Of a stretch of 64,000 nucleotides of DNA, positions 43,731 through 52,018 are shown piece by piece. The translations under genes and the position numbers were made by a program. How positions within the stretch are numbered: position 1 is the stretch's first letter; the number at the start of each line of letters is the position of its first letter. Source of the DNA: Hymenobacter properus (GTDB lineage Bacteria > Bacteroidota > Bacteroidia > Cytophagales > Hymenobacteraceae); assembly GCF_015694735.1 (NCBI RefSeq), contig NZ_JADQDP010000003.1:1-64000 (forward strand), read 5' to 3'. Under the pieces are notes generated by a model. That model was given only the letters and a program-made list of their open reading frames with translations, was not told where the DNA came from and did no database searches.

Positions 43731-44747
43731 TTACTGCGCCGCCACGGCCTGCAGTTCTTCCACCAAATCGGCCGAACCCACAAACAGCGGCGCGCGCTGG
43801 TGCAGGTCAGCAGTCGGGTGCACATCAAGCACCACATCGGCGCCCGTTACGGCCATGCCACCGGCCTGCTCGATGATGAAGGCCAACGGGTAGCCTTCGT
43901 AAAGCAGGCGCAGCTTGCCCTCAGGCTTGGTGGCAGTGGGCGGGTAGAGGTAGATGCCGCCGGTGAAGAGGTTGCGGTGGTAATCGGCCACCAGCGAACC
44001 CACGTAGCGGGCAGTGAGGCGGCGCTCCTTGCAGGTCATCAGGAAAGTGCGCACGAACTCCGGGTAATCGAACCAGTTGCCCTCGTTGCAGCTGAACACC
44101 GGCCCTTGGCGCGGAATCTTGATGTCGGGGTGCGAGAGGAAGAATTCGCCCAGCGAGTTCTCGTAAGTGAAGCCCGCTACGCCGTGCCCGGTGGTGTACA
44201 CCAGCATGGTGCTGGAGCCGTACAGGATGTAGCCCGCCGCCACCTGCGAGCGGCCGCCCTGCAAAAAGTCTTCCTTGCGGGCCGGCCCGCCAATGCGCGA
44301 CACCCGACGGTAGATGCTGAAAATGGTGCCAATGCTCACGTTCACGTCGATGTTCGACGAGCCGTCGAGCGGGTCGATGGCCACCACGTACTTACCGTTG
44401 CGGTTGCCGGTTTCGATGATTTCCTCGTTTTCTTCCGACAGAATGGCGCAGGCCTCGCCCCCATTCGTGAGTGCCCGAATGAAACGGATGTTGGCTTCCA
44501 CGTCAAGCTTCTGCTGGTTCTCGCCCTGCACGTTTTTCTCGCCCATGCTGCCGGTGATGCGCGAAAGGCCCGCCCGGTTCACTTCGCGGTTCACGATTTT
44601 GCCGGCCAGCGCGATGTCGCGCAGCAGCTGGCTGAGCTCGCCGGTGGCGTAGGCAAACTCGGCTTCCTTGCGCTTGATATAGCGCTCCAGGGTGGTGCCG
44701 ACGGGCGTGGCCAGGGTGTTTTCGTTGGCTTGGGCTTCTTGAGACAT
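43731..44747 (-). CDS. fbp: Fructose-1,6-bisphosphatase, class I
   Basis: This 338-residue enzyme hydrolyses fructose-1,6-bisphosphate to fructose-6-phosphate, the committed gluconeogenic step. The metal-binding motif [19 protein letters not shown] is complete, and EENEEI and the [20 protein letters not shown] region also match the class I family. ATG 44747 is chosen over one three codons upstream. Its place between the hydrolase and the uronate genes suggests service to growth on uronic acids, which enter below hexose-phosphate level. A perfect inverted repeat lies just upstream. Confidence 0.94.
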   Translation of the reverse strand: MSQEAQANENTLATPVGTTLERYIKRKEAEFAYATGELSQLLRDIALAGKIVNREVNRAGLSRITGSMGEKNVQGENQQKLDVEANIRFIRALTNGGEACAILSEENEEIIETGNRNGKYVVAIDPLDGSSNIDVNVSIGTIFSIYRRVSRIGGPARKEDFLQGGRSQVAAGYILYGSSTMLVYTTGHGVAGFTYENSLGEFFLSHPDIKIPRQGPVFSCNEGNWFDYPEFVRTFLMTCKERRLTARYVGSLVADYHRNLFTGGIYLYPPTATKPEGKLRLLYEGYPLAFIIEQAGGMAVTGADVVLDVHPTADLHQRAPLFVGSADLVEELQAVAAQ

Positions 44748-44760
44748 GGATGTCAATTGG

Positions 44761-44834
44761 CAGTTAACAGTGAGCAGTTAACAGGTTGCTTTTAATGTAA
44801 TAAGGTCGTTTTGTTAACTGCTCACTGTTAACTG
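44761..44834. repeat. Perfect inverted repeat upstream of fbp
   Basis: The 23-nt arms CAGTTAACAGTGAGCAGTTA... (44761-44783) and 44812-44834 are exact reverse complements around 28 nt. It fills the gap between the DUF4440 gene stop and the fbp start. It is a family different from the six GTCAT-type elements. Confidence 0.9.
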
Positions 44835-44844
44835 TTCACTGATT

Positions 44845-45312
44845 CTAGTTGGCTTGCTTCTGAGCCTGCCACAGCACCACCTGCCAGCCCTTTTTCTTGT
44901 CTTTGATTTGCACCACCACGTACTTGATGCGGGCCACGCTGGTGCCGCCATCGGCCTGGGGCGGGGAGGTGATGCGAATGGTGCCGTTCACCACAGCCGT
45001 TTGACCATCATTGTAAGGCCGCACGTTCAACGCGTCAATGTCGATTTTGCCGTATTGGCTTTTGCCGTCCTTGATGCTCTGGATGTACTCGGTTTTGGTG
45101 TTTTGCACGCCGCTGCCGTGCGTGTACACCATGTCGTCGGCAAAAGCCTTTTCCAGGAAAGCATAGTCCTTTTTCACCTGCGCCTCGAAGCGCTGACGCT
45201 CCAGGGCTTCTATTTCTTTAATAACCGTCATGTTTTTCGCATTAGGCGCCTGGGCTAGCGCAAACAAAGGCAGGGCCAGCAACAACGCCAGCAGCAGGGG
45301 CCGCATTTTCAT
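44845..45312 (-). CDS. Exported DUF4440/SnoaL-like (NTF2-fold) protein
   Basis: This 155-residue protein has a signal peptide (ending FALAQ) and one NTF2-like domain: helix IEALERQRFEAQVKKDYAFLEKAFADDMVYTHGSG, then TKTEYIQSIKDG and the strands VRPYNDGQTAVVNGTI and KKGWQVVLWQAQ. This is the DUF4440 pattern. The fold binds small ligands in a cone-shaped pocket; the function is unknown. It lies between the MFS transporter and fbp on the same strand. Confidence 0.85.
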   Translation of the reverse strand: MKMRPLLLALLLALPLFALAQAPNAKNMTVIKEIEALERQRFEAQVKKDYAFLEKAFADDMVYTHGSGVQNTKTEYIQSIKDGKSQYGKIDIDALNVRPYNDGQTAVVNGTIRITSPPQADGGTSVARIKYVVVQIKDKKKGWQVVLWQAQKQAN

Positions 45313-45382
45313 ATCTGGTTATAGAAGTGTAGAAAACGAAACGGCGCAGCTCCCGGGAGGCGCCACGCCGTTTGAAAAGTTG

Positions 45383-46744
45383 CTATTCGTCGTCGAGCTT
45401 GATGGGCTCCATGCGTGGCACCAGCGAGAACATTAGCACCCAGGCCAGCAAGTAAGCCGCGCCGCAGATGAAGAACATGATGTAGTAGGCCTTGTCAATC
45501 TGGCCGATGCTTTCGAAGTGCACAAACATGCGCTTCTGCACCAGCGCCGTGAGGGCAATGCCGCCCAGGCCACCGGCCATGCCGCCGATGCCCGTGACGG
45601 AACCCACGGCCCGCTTCGGGAACATGTCCGACACGGTGGTGAAGATGTTGGCGCTCCAGGCCTGGTGAGCCGCCGCCGCCACGCCAATCACCAGCACCGC
45701 CAGCCACATATTCATGCCACCCAGCCACTGCGCAAACACGATGGGGAACACGCAGAACGCAATGAGCAGCATGGCCCGTTTGCGGGCCTGGAAAGCGGGC
45801 ATGCCCCGCTTCATGAAGCTCAGCGGCAGGTAGCCGCCGCCCACGCTGCCGATGCTCGACAGCACATACACCGCCGCCACCGGCAGCGCAATATCGGTGC
45901 CTTTCAGGCCGTACTGCTTGCCCAGGAAATCAGGCAGCCAGAACAGGTAGAACCACCAGATGGGGTCCGTCAGGAACTTGCCCACCACGAAGGCCCAGGT
46001 TTGGCGGAAGCCCAGGAGCGTGCCCCACGAGGCCTTGGGCTTCTCCTCTGTCACACCCTCGGCGGGCAAGCCAGCGGGGATGTCGGCGTTGATGTAGTCG
46101 AATTCGGCTTTGCTCAGGCGCTTGTTCTCAGCGGGCGGCGTGTACATTACCTGCCACAGCACCAGCCACAAAAAGCCCAGCGCCCCCGTGATGATGAAGG
46201 CCCACTGCCAGCCCAACTGTTCGGCAATCAGCGGCACCGACAGCGGCGCCACAATGGCTCCCACGTTGGCCCCCGAGTTGAAGATGCCCGTGGCCAGCGC
46301 CCGCTCGCGCTGCGGAAACCACTCAGCCACCGTTTTGATGGCGGCCGGGAAGTTGCCAGCTTCCGTCACGCCCAGGAAGGCCCGCGCCACCCCGAAGCCG
46401 AAGGTGCTGCTCACGATGGCGTGGCCCATGGCAGCCAGGCTCCATAGCGCGGTCGACAGTGCGTAGCCCAGCTTGGTGCCGAGCCGGTCAATCACCCGGC
46501 CCACGCCCACCATACCGGCCGCGTAGGCCAGCTTAAAGGCAATTTCGATGTTGGCATAGTCGCCGGCGTTCCAGTTGAAGGCCTTTTCCAGGTAGGGCTT
46601 CAGCAGCGAAATAACCGCCCGGTCGAGGTAGTTGATGGTGGTGGCGAAAAACACCAGCCCGCAGATGGTCCAGCGGTACTTGCCGACGGCAGCGTTGGCG
46701 GTGGCCAGCGGGGAATCAGGCGGCGCCTGAGTGGAATAAGCCAT
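45383..46744 (-). CDS. exuT: MFS hexuronate transporter, ExuT-like
   Basis: This 453-residue transporter of the anion:cation symporter/MFS group has twelve predicted helices. The N-terminal KYRWTICGLVFFATTINYLDRAVISLLKPYL and RAFLGVTEAGNFPAAIKTVAEWFP segments are characteristic of hexuronate/D-galactonate transporters (ExuT/GudP/DgoT group). Its position directly before KDPG aldolase, KDG kinase and UxaC-A-B supports uptake of galacturonate or glucuronate across the inner membrane. The substrate is assigned from context plus family, not proven. Confidence 0.87.
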   Translation of the reverse strand: MAYSTQAPPDSPLATANAAVGKYRWTICGLVFFATTINYLDRAVISLLKPYLEKAFNWNAGDYANIEIAFKLAYAAGMVGVGRVIDRLGTKLGYALSTALWSLAAMGHAIVSSTFGFGVARAFLGVTEAGNFPAAIKTVAEWFPQRERALATGIFNSGANVGAIVAPLSVPLIAEQLGWQWAFIITGALGFLWLVLWQVMYTPPAENKRLSKAEFDYINADIPAGLPAEGVTEEKPKASWGTLLGFRQTWAFVVGKFLTDPIWWFYLFWLPDFLGKQYGLKGTDIALPVAAVYVLSSIGSVGGGYLPLSFMKRGMPAFQARKRAMLLIAFCVFPIVFAQWLGGMNMWLAVLVIGVAAAAHQAWSANIFTTVSDMFPKRAVGSVTGIGGMAGGLGGIALTALVQKRMFVHFESIGQIDKAYYIMFFICGAAYLLAWVLMFSLVPRMEPIKLDDE

Positions 46745-46819
46745 AATCGAGTTCGGGAATTTGAAACCAGGGCACTACTCGGAATCAACCCAACGGCACG
46801 CTCAGCGCACCGGCGGGCA

Positions 46820-47476
46820 CTATTTTTTTAGCGTGTCCACCGTCTGCATCAGCTCCGTGATGCTGGCGGTGAGGGCGGCGGTGTCATCGGCGTTTTTGAA
46901 GAGCTGCGAGCCCATGCCCACGGCATTCACGCCGGCGCCAAACCAGGCGCTAAGGCTTTCGCGGGTGGGCTCCACGCCGCCGGTCACCATCAGCTTGATG
47001 TGGGGCATGGGGCCGCGCAGGGCCTTCACGTAGTCGGGACCTACCACGTTGCCAGGGAAAATTTTCACCACGGCCGCGCCAAACTGGCTGGCGTGGTAAA
47101 TCTCGGTAGGCGTCATGGCGCCGGGCAGCCACGGAATGTTGCGGCTGCGGCACACGTCGGCCACCTCGGCCGTGGCGCAGGGCTGCACCACGAACTCGGC
47201 CCCGGCCGCAATGAACTTAGCCGCTTCCTCGGCCGTGTAAATGGTGCCGATGCCCAGAATCATGTCGGGGCACTGTTCAGCCACGAAAGACTGCAGCTGC
47301 GTGAACACCTCCAGCGCCTGCGCCCCCCGGTTCACAAACTCAAACACGCGGATGCCGCCGGTGTAGCACGCCTGCAGAATGCGCTGGGTGTAAGCTAAAT
47401 CGGCGTGGTAGAACACGGGCACCACCGGGTAGCGGAGCAGCGTGGCGAGGGTTTCGTCGGCGGAGTGTCGGGGCAT
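46820..47476 (-). CDS. eda: KDPG/KHG aldolase
   Basis: This 218-residue class I aldolase splits 2-keto-3-deoxy-6-phosphogluconate into pyruvate and glyceraldehyde-3-phosphate. The Schiff-base lysine lies in GAAVVKIFPGNVVGPDYVKAL, the catalytic glutamate in RVFEFVNRG, and the phosphate loop in TGGVEPT. It starts 12 nt after the KDG kinase stop on the same strand and is probably co-transcribed with it. Confidence 0.94.
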   Translation of the reverse strand: MPRHSADETLATLLRYPVVPVFYHADLAYTQRILQACYTGGIRVFEFVNRGAQALEVFTQLQSFVAEQCPDMILGIGTIYTAEEAAKFIAAGAEFVVQPCATAEVADVCRSRNIPWLPGAMTPTEIYHASQFGAAVVKIFPGNVVGPDYVKALRGPMPHIKLMVTGGVEPTRESLSAWFGAGVNAVGMGSQLFKNADDTAALTASITELMQTVDTLKK

Positions 47477-47488
47477 GTTTTTAGTTAA

Positions 47489-48499
47489 TTAGCGAAGCAA
47501 GCGGCCGCTGGTGTTGCCTTTCATTATTTCTTCCACCTCGGCCACGGTCACCAGGTTGATGTCGCCGTGCACGGTGTGCTTCAGGGCCGAGGCAGCTACG
47601 CCGAAGGTAAGCGCTTGCTGGGGGTTGTCGTAGTTCAGCGCGCCGTAGATGAAGCCAGCCATAAAGGCGTCGCCCCCGCCAATGCGGTCCACAATGGGGT
47701 TGATGTCGTAGGTGACGGTTTCGAGGAACTGCTTACCGTCGTAGTAAATGCCTTTCAGGCCGTTGTGCGAGGCGCTGTGAGTCTTGCGGCGGGTGGTGAT
47801 GACCTGCTTGATTTGCGGAAACCGCGCCATTACTTGCCGGGCCACCGATACGAACTTGTTGTCGGTACCTGGCTCGGGCACGATGCCGAACAGGTCTTCG
47901 GCATCATTCTCGGAGCACACCACCACATCGCAGCCCTGCACCAGCTCGCTCATCACGTTCTGGGCCGTCTGGCCATACTGCCACAGGTTGCGGCGGTAGT
48001 TCACATCAGCCGATACGGTGATGCCCAGGCGGCGCGCGGCGGCTATGGCCTGGCGCGTGGCCTCGGCCGTGGTGGCCGAGATGGCGGGCGTGATACCCGT
48101 CCAGTGCAGCCAGCCGGCATTTTTCAAAATTTCATCCCAGTTGAAAGCAGCTGGGTCGAGGTGAGCAAAGGCCGAGTTAGCGCGGTCGTACACCACCTTG
48201 CTAGGGCGCATCCCCGCCCCCACTTCCAGGAAATACAGGCCGAGGCGGTCGCCCTGGTACACGGTGGCGTCCATGTTCACGCCCAGGGCGCGGAATTGCT
48301 GGGCGGCGGCGCGGCCCAGGTCGTTGTTGGGGAAGCAGGTGACGTGGGCGGCGGGCACGCCCAGGCCGGCCAGCGAGGCGCCCACGTTGGCGTCGCCGCC
48401 GCCGTAGGTGATTTCGAGGCTTTGGGCTTGCGCGAACCGGTAGTTCAGCGGCGGCGACAGCCGCATCATGATTTCGCCAAACGTGACAACTTGCTTCAT
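47489..48499 (-). CDS. kdgK: 2-dehydro-3-deoxygluconokinase (KDG kinase)
   Basis: This 336-residue PfkB-family kinase phosphorylates KDG to KDPG, joining the galacturonate and unsaturated-uronate routes to the aldolase. The glycine pair TYGGGDANVGASLAGLG near residue 35 and the catalytic signature DRIGGGDAFMAGFIYG are present. Substrate assignment follows the family's KDG kinase pattern and the neighbours eda and uxaC. An inverted-repeat element lies 37 nt upstream of its start codon. Confidence 0.9.
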   Translation of the reverse strand: MKQVVTFGEIMMRLSPPLNYRFAQAQSLEITYGGGDANVGASLAGLGVPAAHVTCFPNNDLGRAAAQQFRALGVNMDATVYQGDRLGLYFLEVGAGMRPSKVVYDRANSAFAHLDPAAFNWDEILKNAGWLHWTGITPAISATTAEATRQAIAAARRLGITVSADVNYRRNLWQYGQTAQNVMSELVQGCDVVVCSENDAEDLFGIVPEPGTDNKFVSVARQVMARFPQIKQVITTRRKTHSASHNGLKGIYYDGKQFLETVTYDINPIVDRIGGGDAFMAGFIYGALNYDNPQQALTFGVAASALKHTVHGDINLVTVAEVEEIMKGNTSGRLLR

Positions 48500-48536
48500 C
48501 TAATAGGGACTTGGGGGCTTAGGGTCTTGGTTGGAA

Positions 48537-48639
48537 GAACGTCATGCCGAGCGTAGCCGAGGCATCTCGCGTGCGGCAGTAATTGAGACCGTCGCAACGA
48601 TTCGAGCGAGATGCCTCGGCTGCGCTCGGCATGACGTTC
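48537..48639. repeat. Inverted-repeat element, family 1, copy E
   Basis: The 34-nt arms 48537-48570 (GAACGTCATGCCGAGCGTAG and on) and 48606-48639 pair with one mismatch; the loop contains GGCAGTAAT. It lies between uxaC and kdgK, where it could separate their expression. Confidence 0.9.
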
Positions 48640-48653
48640 GATTGGCTCAGCAA

Positions 48654-50087
48654 TTACGCCGTTACGGCCGCAGTTTCGGCCACTTTGCCGAAGCCGAAGT
48701 ACTGCTTGGCGTTGCCGTAGCAAATGTTCTGCACCATCGTGCCGAGCAGGTCCATGTCGGCCGGCAGCTCGCCGTTTTCCACGTCGTTGCCGAGCAGGTT
48801 GCAGAGCACGCGGCGGAAGTACTCGTGGCGCGGGTACGAGAGGAAGCTGCGCGAATCGGTAAGCATACCCACGAAACGCGACAGCAAGCCCATGTTGCTT
48901 AGAGCGTTGATTTGTTTTTCCATGCCATCCTTCTGGTCGAGGAACCACCAGCCGGAGCCAAACTGAATCTTGCCCGCCACCGAACCGTCGTTGAAGTTGC
49001 CAATCATTGTGGCAATCAGCTCATTGTCGGCCGGGTTCAAATTATAGATGATAGTTTTCGCCAGCTTGTCCTGGCCGTCGAGGCGGTCGAGGAAAGTGGA
49101 AAGAGCACGGCCCTGCGAGAAGTCGCCGATGCTGTCCCAGCCGGTGTCGGGGCCCAGTTCGCGCAGCATGCGCGAGTTGTTGTTGCGCAGCGCGCCGATG
49201 TGGTATTGCTGCGTCCAGCCCTTTTCCCAGTCCAGCACGGCCAGCAGCACCAGCATGGCCGATTTGAACTTCAGCACTTCCTCAGCCGTCAGCTCAGCCC
49301 CGCCGCGCACTTTCGAGAAAATGGCGTCGATTTCGGCCTCGGTGTAGTCGGCGGCGTAAATCTGCTCCAGGCCGTGGTCCGACAGGCGGCAGCCCATGCT
49401 GGCGAAGAAGTCGTGGCGGCGGCGCAGGGCCTGCTCCAGGTCGGCGAAGGTGCGGATTTCCAGCTCGGCCGCAGCGGCTAACTTGTCGAGGTACTGGTTA
49501 TAAGCGGCGGCCGATTCCGGCGCCATGGCCTTGTCGGCGCGGAAGGTGGGCAGCACGTTCACGCCGAAGCCCGAGGCGGCCAGCGCCTGGTGGTACTCCA
49601 GCGAATCGGCGGGGTCGTCGGTGGTGCAGAGGGTTTCTACCTGCATCATTTTCAGCAGGTTTTGCACCGAGTACTCAGCCGTCTGCAGCTTGGCGTTGCA
49701 CTCGTCGTAGATGCGGCGGGCGCTATCCTTGTTCAGCAGTTCCGTAATGCCGAAGTAGCGGCGCAGCTCCAGGTGCGTCCAGTGGTAGAGCGGGTTGCGC
49801 AGCGTGTAAGGCACGGTTTCGGCCCATTTCTCAAACTTCTCCCAGTCCGAGGCGTCGCCGGTGATGTAGCGCTCGGGCACGCCGTTGGCCCGCATGGCGC
49901 GCCACTTGTAGTGGTCGCCGTAGAGCCAGATTTGGGTGATGTTTTCGAACTGCTTGTCCTCGGCTATCTGCTCGGGGATGAGATGGTTGTGATAGTCGAT
50001 AATGGGCATGGCCTTGGCATACTCGTGGTAGAGCGTGCTGGCCGTGGCCGTTTGCAGCAGAAAATCGTCGTTGAGGAAGGGCTTCAT
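48654..50087 (-). CDS. uxaC: Glucuronate/galacturonate isomerase UxaC
   Basis: This 477-residue enzyme of the amidohydrolase-like superfamily interconverts galacturonate and tagaturonate (or glucuronate and fructuronate). The metal motif DYHNHL lies near residue 31, followed by YGDHYKWRAMRANGV, LELRRYFGI, CTTDDPADSLEYH and a C-terminal LLSRFVGMLTDSRSFLSYPRHEYFRR, all hallmark UxaC segments. Length is normal. ATG 50087 is used rather than a non-ATG codon upstream. The motif TCCCACCC lies 19 nt upstream on the coding strand. Confidence 0.95.
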   Translation of the reverse strand: MKPFLNDDFLLQTATASTLYHEYAKAMPIIDYHNHLIPEQIAEDKQFENITQIWLYGDHYKWRAMRANGVPERYITGDASDWEKFEKWAETVPYTLRNPLYHWTHLELRRYFGITELLNKDSARRIYDECNAKLQTAEYSVQNLLKMMQVETLCTTDDPADSLEYHQALAASGFGVNVLPTFRADKAMAPESAAAYNQYLDKLAAAAELEIRTFADLEQALRRRHDFFASMGCRLSDHGLEQIYAADYTEAEIDAIFSKVRGGAELTAEEVLKFKSAMLVLLAVLDWEKGWTQQYHIGALRNNNSRMLRELGPDTGWDSIGDFSQGRALSTFLDRLDGQDKLAKTIIYNLNPADNELIATMIGNFNDGSVAGKIQFGSGWWFLDQKDGMEKQINALSNMGLLSRFVGMLTDSRSFLSYPRHEYFRRVLCNLLGNDVENGELPADMDLLGTMVQNICYGNAKQYFGFGKVAETAAVTA

Positions 50088-50195
50088 GAGCAACTAAGAT
50101 GGGATGGGTGGGATACCCGGTTAGTGCGGCTGCTTTCAGCGCCGAAGGTAGGCCGCCGCGGGGGCCGTATCCTTCACAGAGCAGTATTTATTAGC

Positions 50196-50207
50196 GGAAA
50201 CGGTTGC
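50196..50207. promoter_or_regulatory. LacI-type operator-like palindrome upstream of uxaC
   Basis: GGAAACGGTTGC is a near-palindrome with a central CG, as in many LacI/GalR-family operators, about 110 nt upstream of uxaC. A related GCAATCGTTGC occurs at 61921-61931 upstream of kduD. No regulator gene is present in the window. Confidence 0.3.
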
Positions 50208-50225
50208 GTAGATTGTTATTCCCAG

Positions 50226-50329
50226 CTGTCATCCTGAGCGCAGCGAAGGACCTTCTCACGTTGAAACGGCTTGCAGTAATTCAGCCAAAGCTGACGTGAG
50301 AAGGTCCTTCGCTGCGCTCGGGATGACAG
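50226..50329. repeat. Inverted-repeat element, family 1, copy F
   Basis: The 36-nt arms 50226-50261 (CTGTCATCCTGAGCGCAGCG and on) and 50294-50329 pair with one mismatch; the loop holds GCAGTAAT. It has the same arm type as the copy at 21428. It lies between the uxaA stop and uxaC. Confidence 0.9.
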
Positions 50330-50337
50330 GCGAGAAT

Positions 50338-51993
50338 TTACAGCGACACCCCGCGCTTCCACGGGATGAAGTCGGTCTGGTCGTGGCGCACGGCGGCAAT
50401 TTCTTCCTCGCCGCTGGCCACGCGGATGACGTAGTCGAGAATGCGCTCACCGGCCTGCTCAATGGTTTCCTCGCCGTCAATCACCGTTCCGGTGTTCACG
50501 TCGATGATGTCGGGCATGCGCTTGGCGAGGGCCGTGTTGCTGGCCACTTTGATGACCGGCGCGATGGGGTTGCCGGTGGGCGTGCCCAGGCCGGTGGTGA
50601 AGAGCACAATGTTGGCCCCCGACCCTACCTCGGCCGTGGTCGATTCCACGTCGTTGCCGGGCGTGCAGAGCAAGTTCAGGCCGGGCTTGGTGACGGGCTC
50701 CGGATAATCGAGCACTGCCACCACAGGCGACGAGCCGCCTTTGCGGGCCGCACCAGCCGATTTCATGGCGTCCGTAATCAGGCCGTCGCGGATGTTGCCA
50801 GGCGAAGGGTTCATGTCGAAGCCCGAGCCCACGGCCACGGCGCTGTCGCCGTAGGCCTTCATCAGGCTGCTGAACCGCTCGGCAATGGCGGGCTCCACGC
50901 TGCGGTCCACCAATTCCTGCTCCACGCCGCACAGCTCCGGGAATTCGGCCAGGATGACCGAGCCGCCCAGGGCCACCAGCATGTCGGAAACGTGGCCCAG
51001 AGCCGGGTTAGCCGAGATGCCGGAGAAGCCATCTGAACCGCCGCACTCGAGGCCAATATTCAGGGCTTTGAGCGGGGCCGGCTCGCGGCGGGCCTGGTTG
51101 GCAATCATCAGGCCGGCAAACGTTTGGCGCAGCGCGGTGCTGATGAGGGTTTCCTCGGTGCCGAGCTTCTGCTGGTCGAGGATGTAGAGGGGCTTGCTGA
51201 AGTTGGGGTCGCGCTTGGCAATCTCATCCTGCAGCATGCTGGCCTGCGCGTTCTGGCAGCCCAGGCTGAGCACGGTGGCACCGGCCACGTTGGGGTGCGT
51301 GATGTAGCCGGCCAGCAGGCCGCACAGCGTCTGGGCATCCTGGCGGATGCCGCCGCAGCCGCCCTCGTGCGAGAGGAAGCGAATGCCGTCCACGTTCGGG
51401 AAGGGACGCTGGCTGCGAGCAGTGCTTTCACCGGCTTCGAGGTCGGCGCTCAGGATTTCCTCCACCGAGCGGCCGGCCTGCATCAGTTCCAGCAGCTTGC
51501 GGGTTTCGGGCTGGTAGTTCTTGCGGCGGGCATAGCCGAGGTCGGTAATCAGCGCATCCTGCAGCACCTGGATGTTGCGGTTTTCGCAGAACACCAGCGG
51601 AATCACCAGCCAGTAGTTGGCGGTGCCCACGCGGCCGTCGGCGCGGTGGTAGCCCATGAAAGTGCGGTTCTGCCAGTTCGATACGTCGGGGGCCTGCCAG
51701 GCGGGGCGCTGGTGGCCGTGCTCGTCGTAGCTGTTGGTGGCGTGCTGCATGTTGGCCGTGGTGAGGCGGCCGCCGGGGCGAATGTCGGCCTTGGCTTTGC
51801 CTACCAGCACGCCGTACATCGTGACGGGCTGGCCCACGCTCAGGCCTAGGGGCGCGAGCTTGTGCTTGGCCGGAATGGCCTCGGTGGTGGTGACGTAGCC
51901 GTTTTCCCAGGGCACTTCGGTGCCGATGGGCAGGTCGACGAGGGCCACGAGCACATTGTCGGCGGGGTGGATGCGGGCAACTTGGTGTTTCAT
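50338..51993 (-). CDS. uxaA: Altronate dehydratase UxaA
   Basis: This 551-residue enzyme dehydrates D-altronate to KDG. It has an N-terminal SAF domain (IHPADNVLVALVDLPIGTEV, about 1-95) and the large C-terminal catalytic part with the conserved segments GYHRADGRVGTANYWLVIP, SHEGGCGGIRQDA and GLECGGSDGFSGISANPA. ATG 51993 is used. It lies 25 nt downstream of uxaB on the same strand, forming uxaB-uxaA, with uxaC next across an inverted repeat. Confidence 0.95.
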   Translation of the reverse strand: MKHQVARIHPADNVLVALVDLPIGTEVPWENGYVTTTEAIPAKHKLAPLGLSVGQPVTMYGVLVGKAKADIRPGGRLTTANMQHATNSYDEHGHQRPAWQAPDVSNWQNRTFMGYHRADGRVGTANYWLVIPLVFCENRNIQVLQDALITDLGYARRKNYQPETRKLLELMQAGRSVEEILSADLEAGESTARSQRPFPNVDGIRFLSHEGGCGGIRQDAQTLCGLLAGYITHPNVAGATVLSLGCQNAQASMLQDEIAKRDPNFSKPLYILDQQKLGTEETLISTALRQTFAGLMIANQARREPAPLKALNIGLECGGSDGFSGISANPALGHVSDMLVALGGSVILAEFPELCGVEQELVDRSVEPAIAERFSSLMKAYGDSAVAVGSGFDMNPSPGNIRDGLITDAMKSAGAARKGGSSPVVAVLDYPEPVTKPGLNLLCTPGNDVESTTAEVGSGANIVLFTTGLGTPTGNPIAPVIKVASNTALAKRMPDIIDVNTGTVIDGEETIEQAGERILDYVIRVASGEEEIAAVRHDQTDFIPWKRGVSL

Positions 51994-52018
51994 AGTAGCT
52001 AAACAGAGAAGGCTCAAA

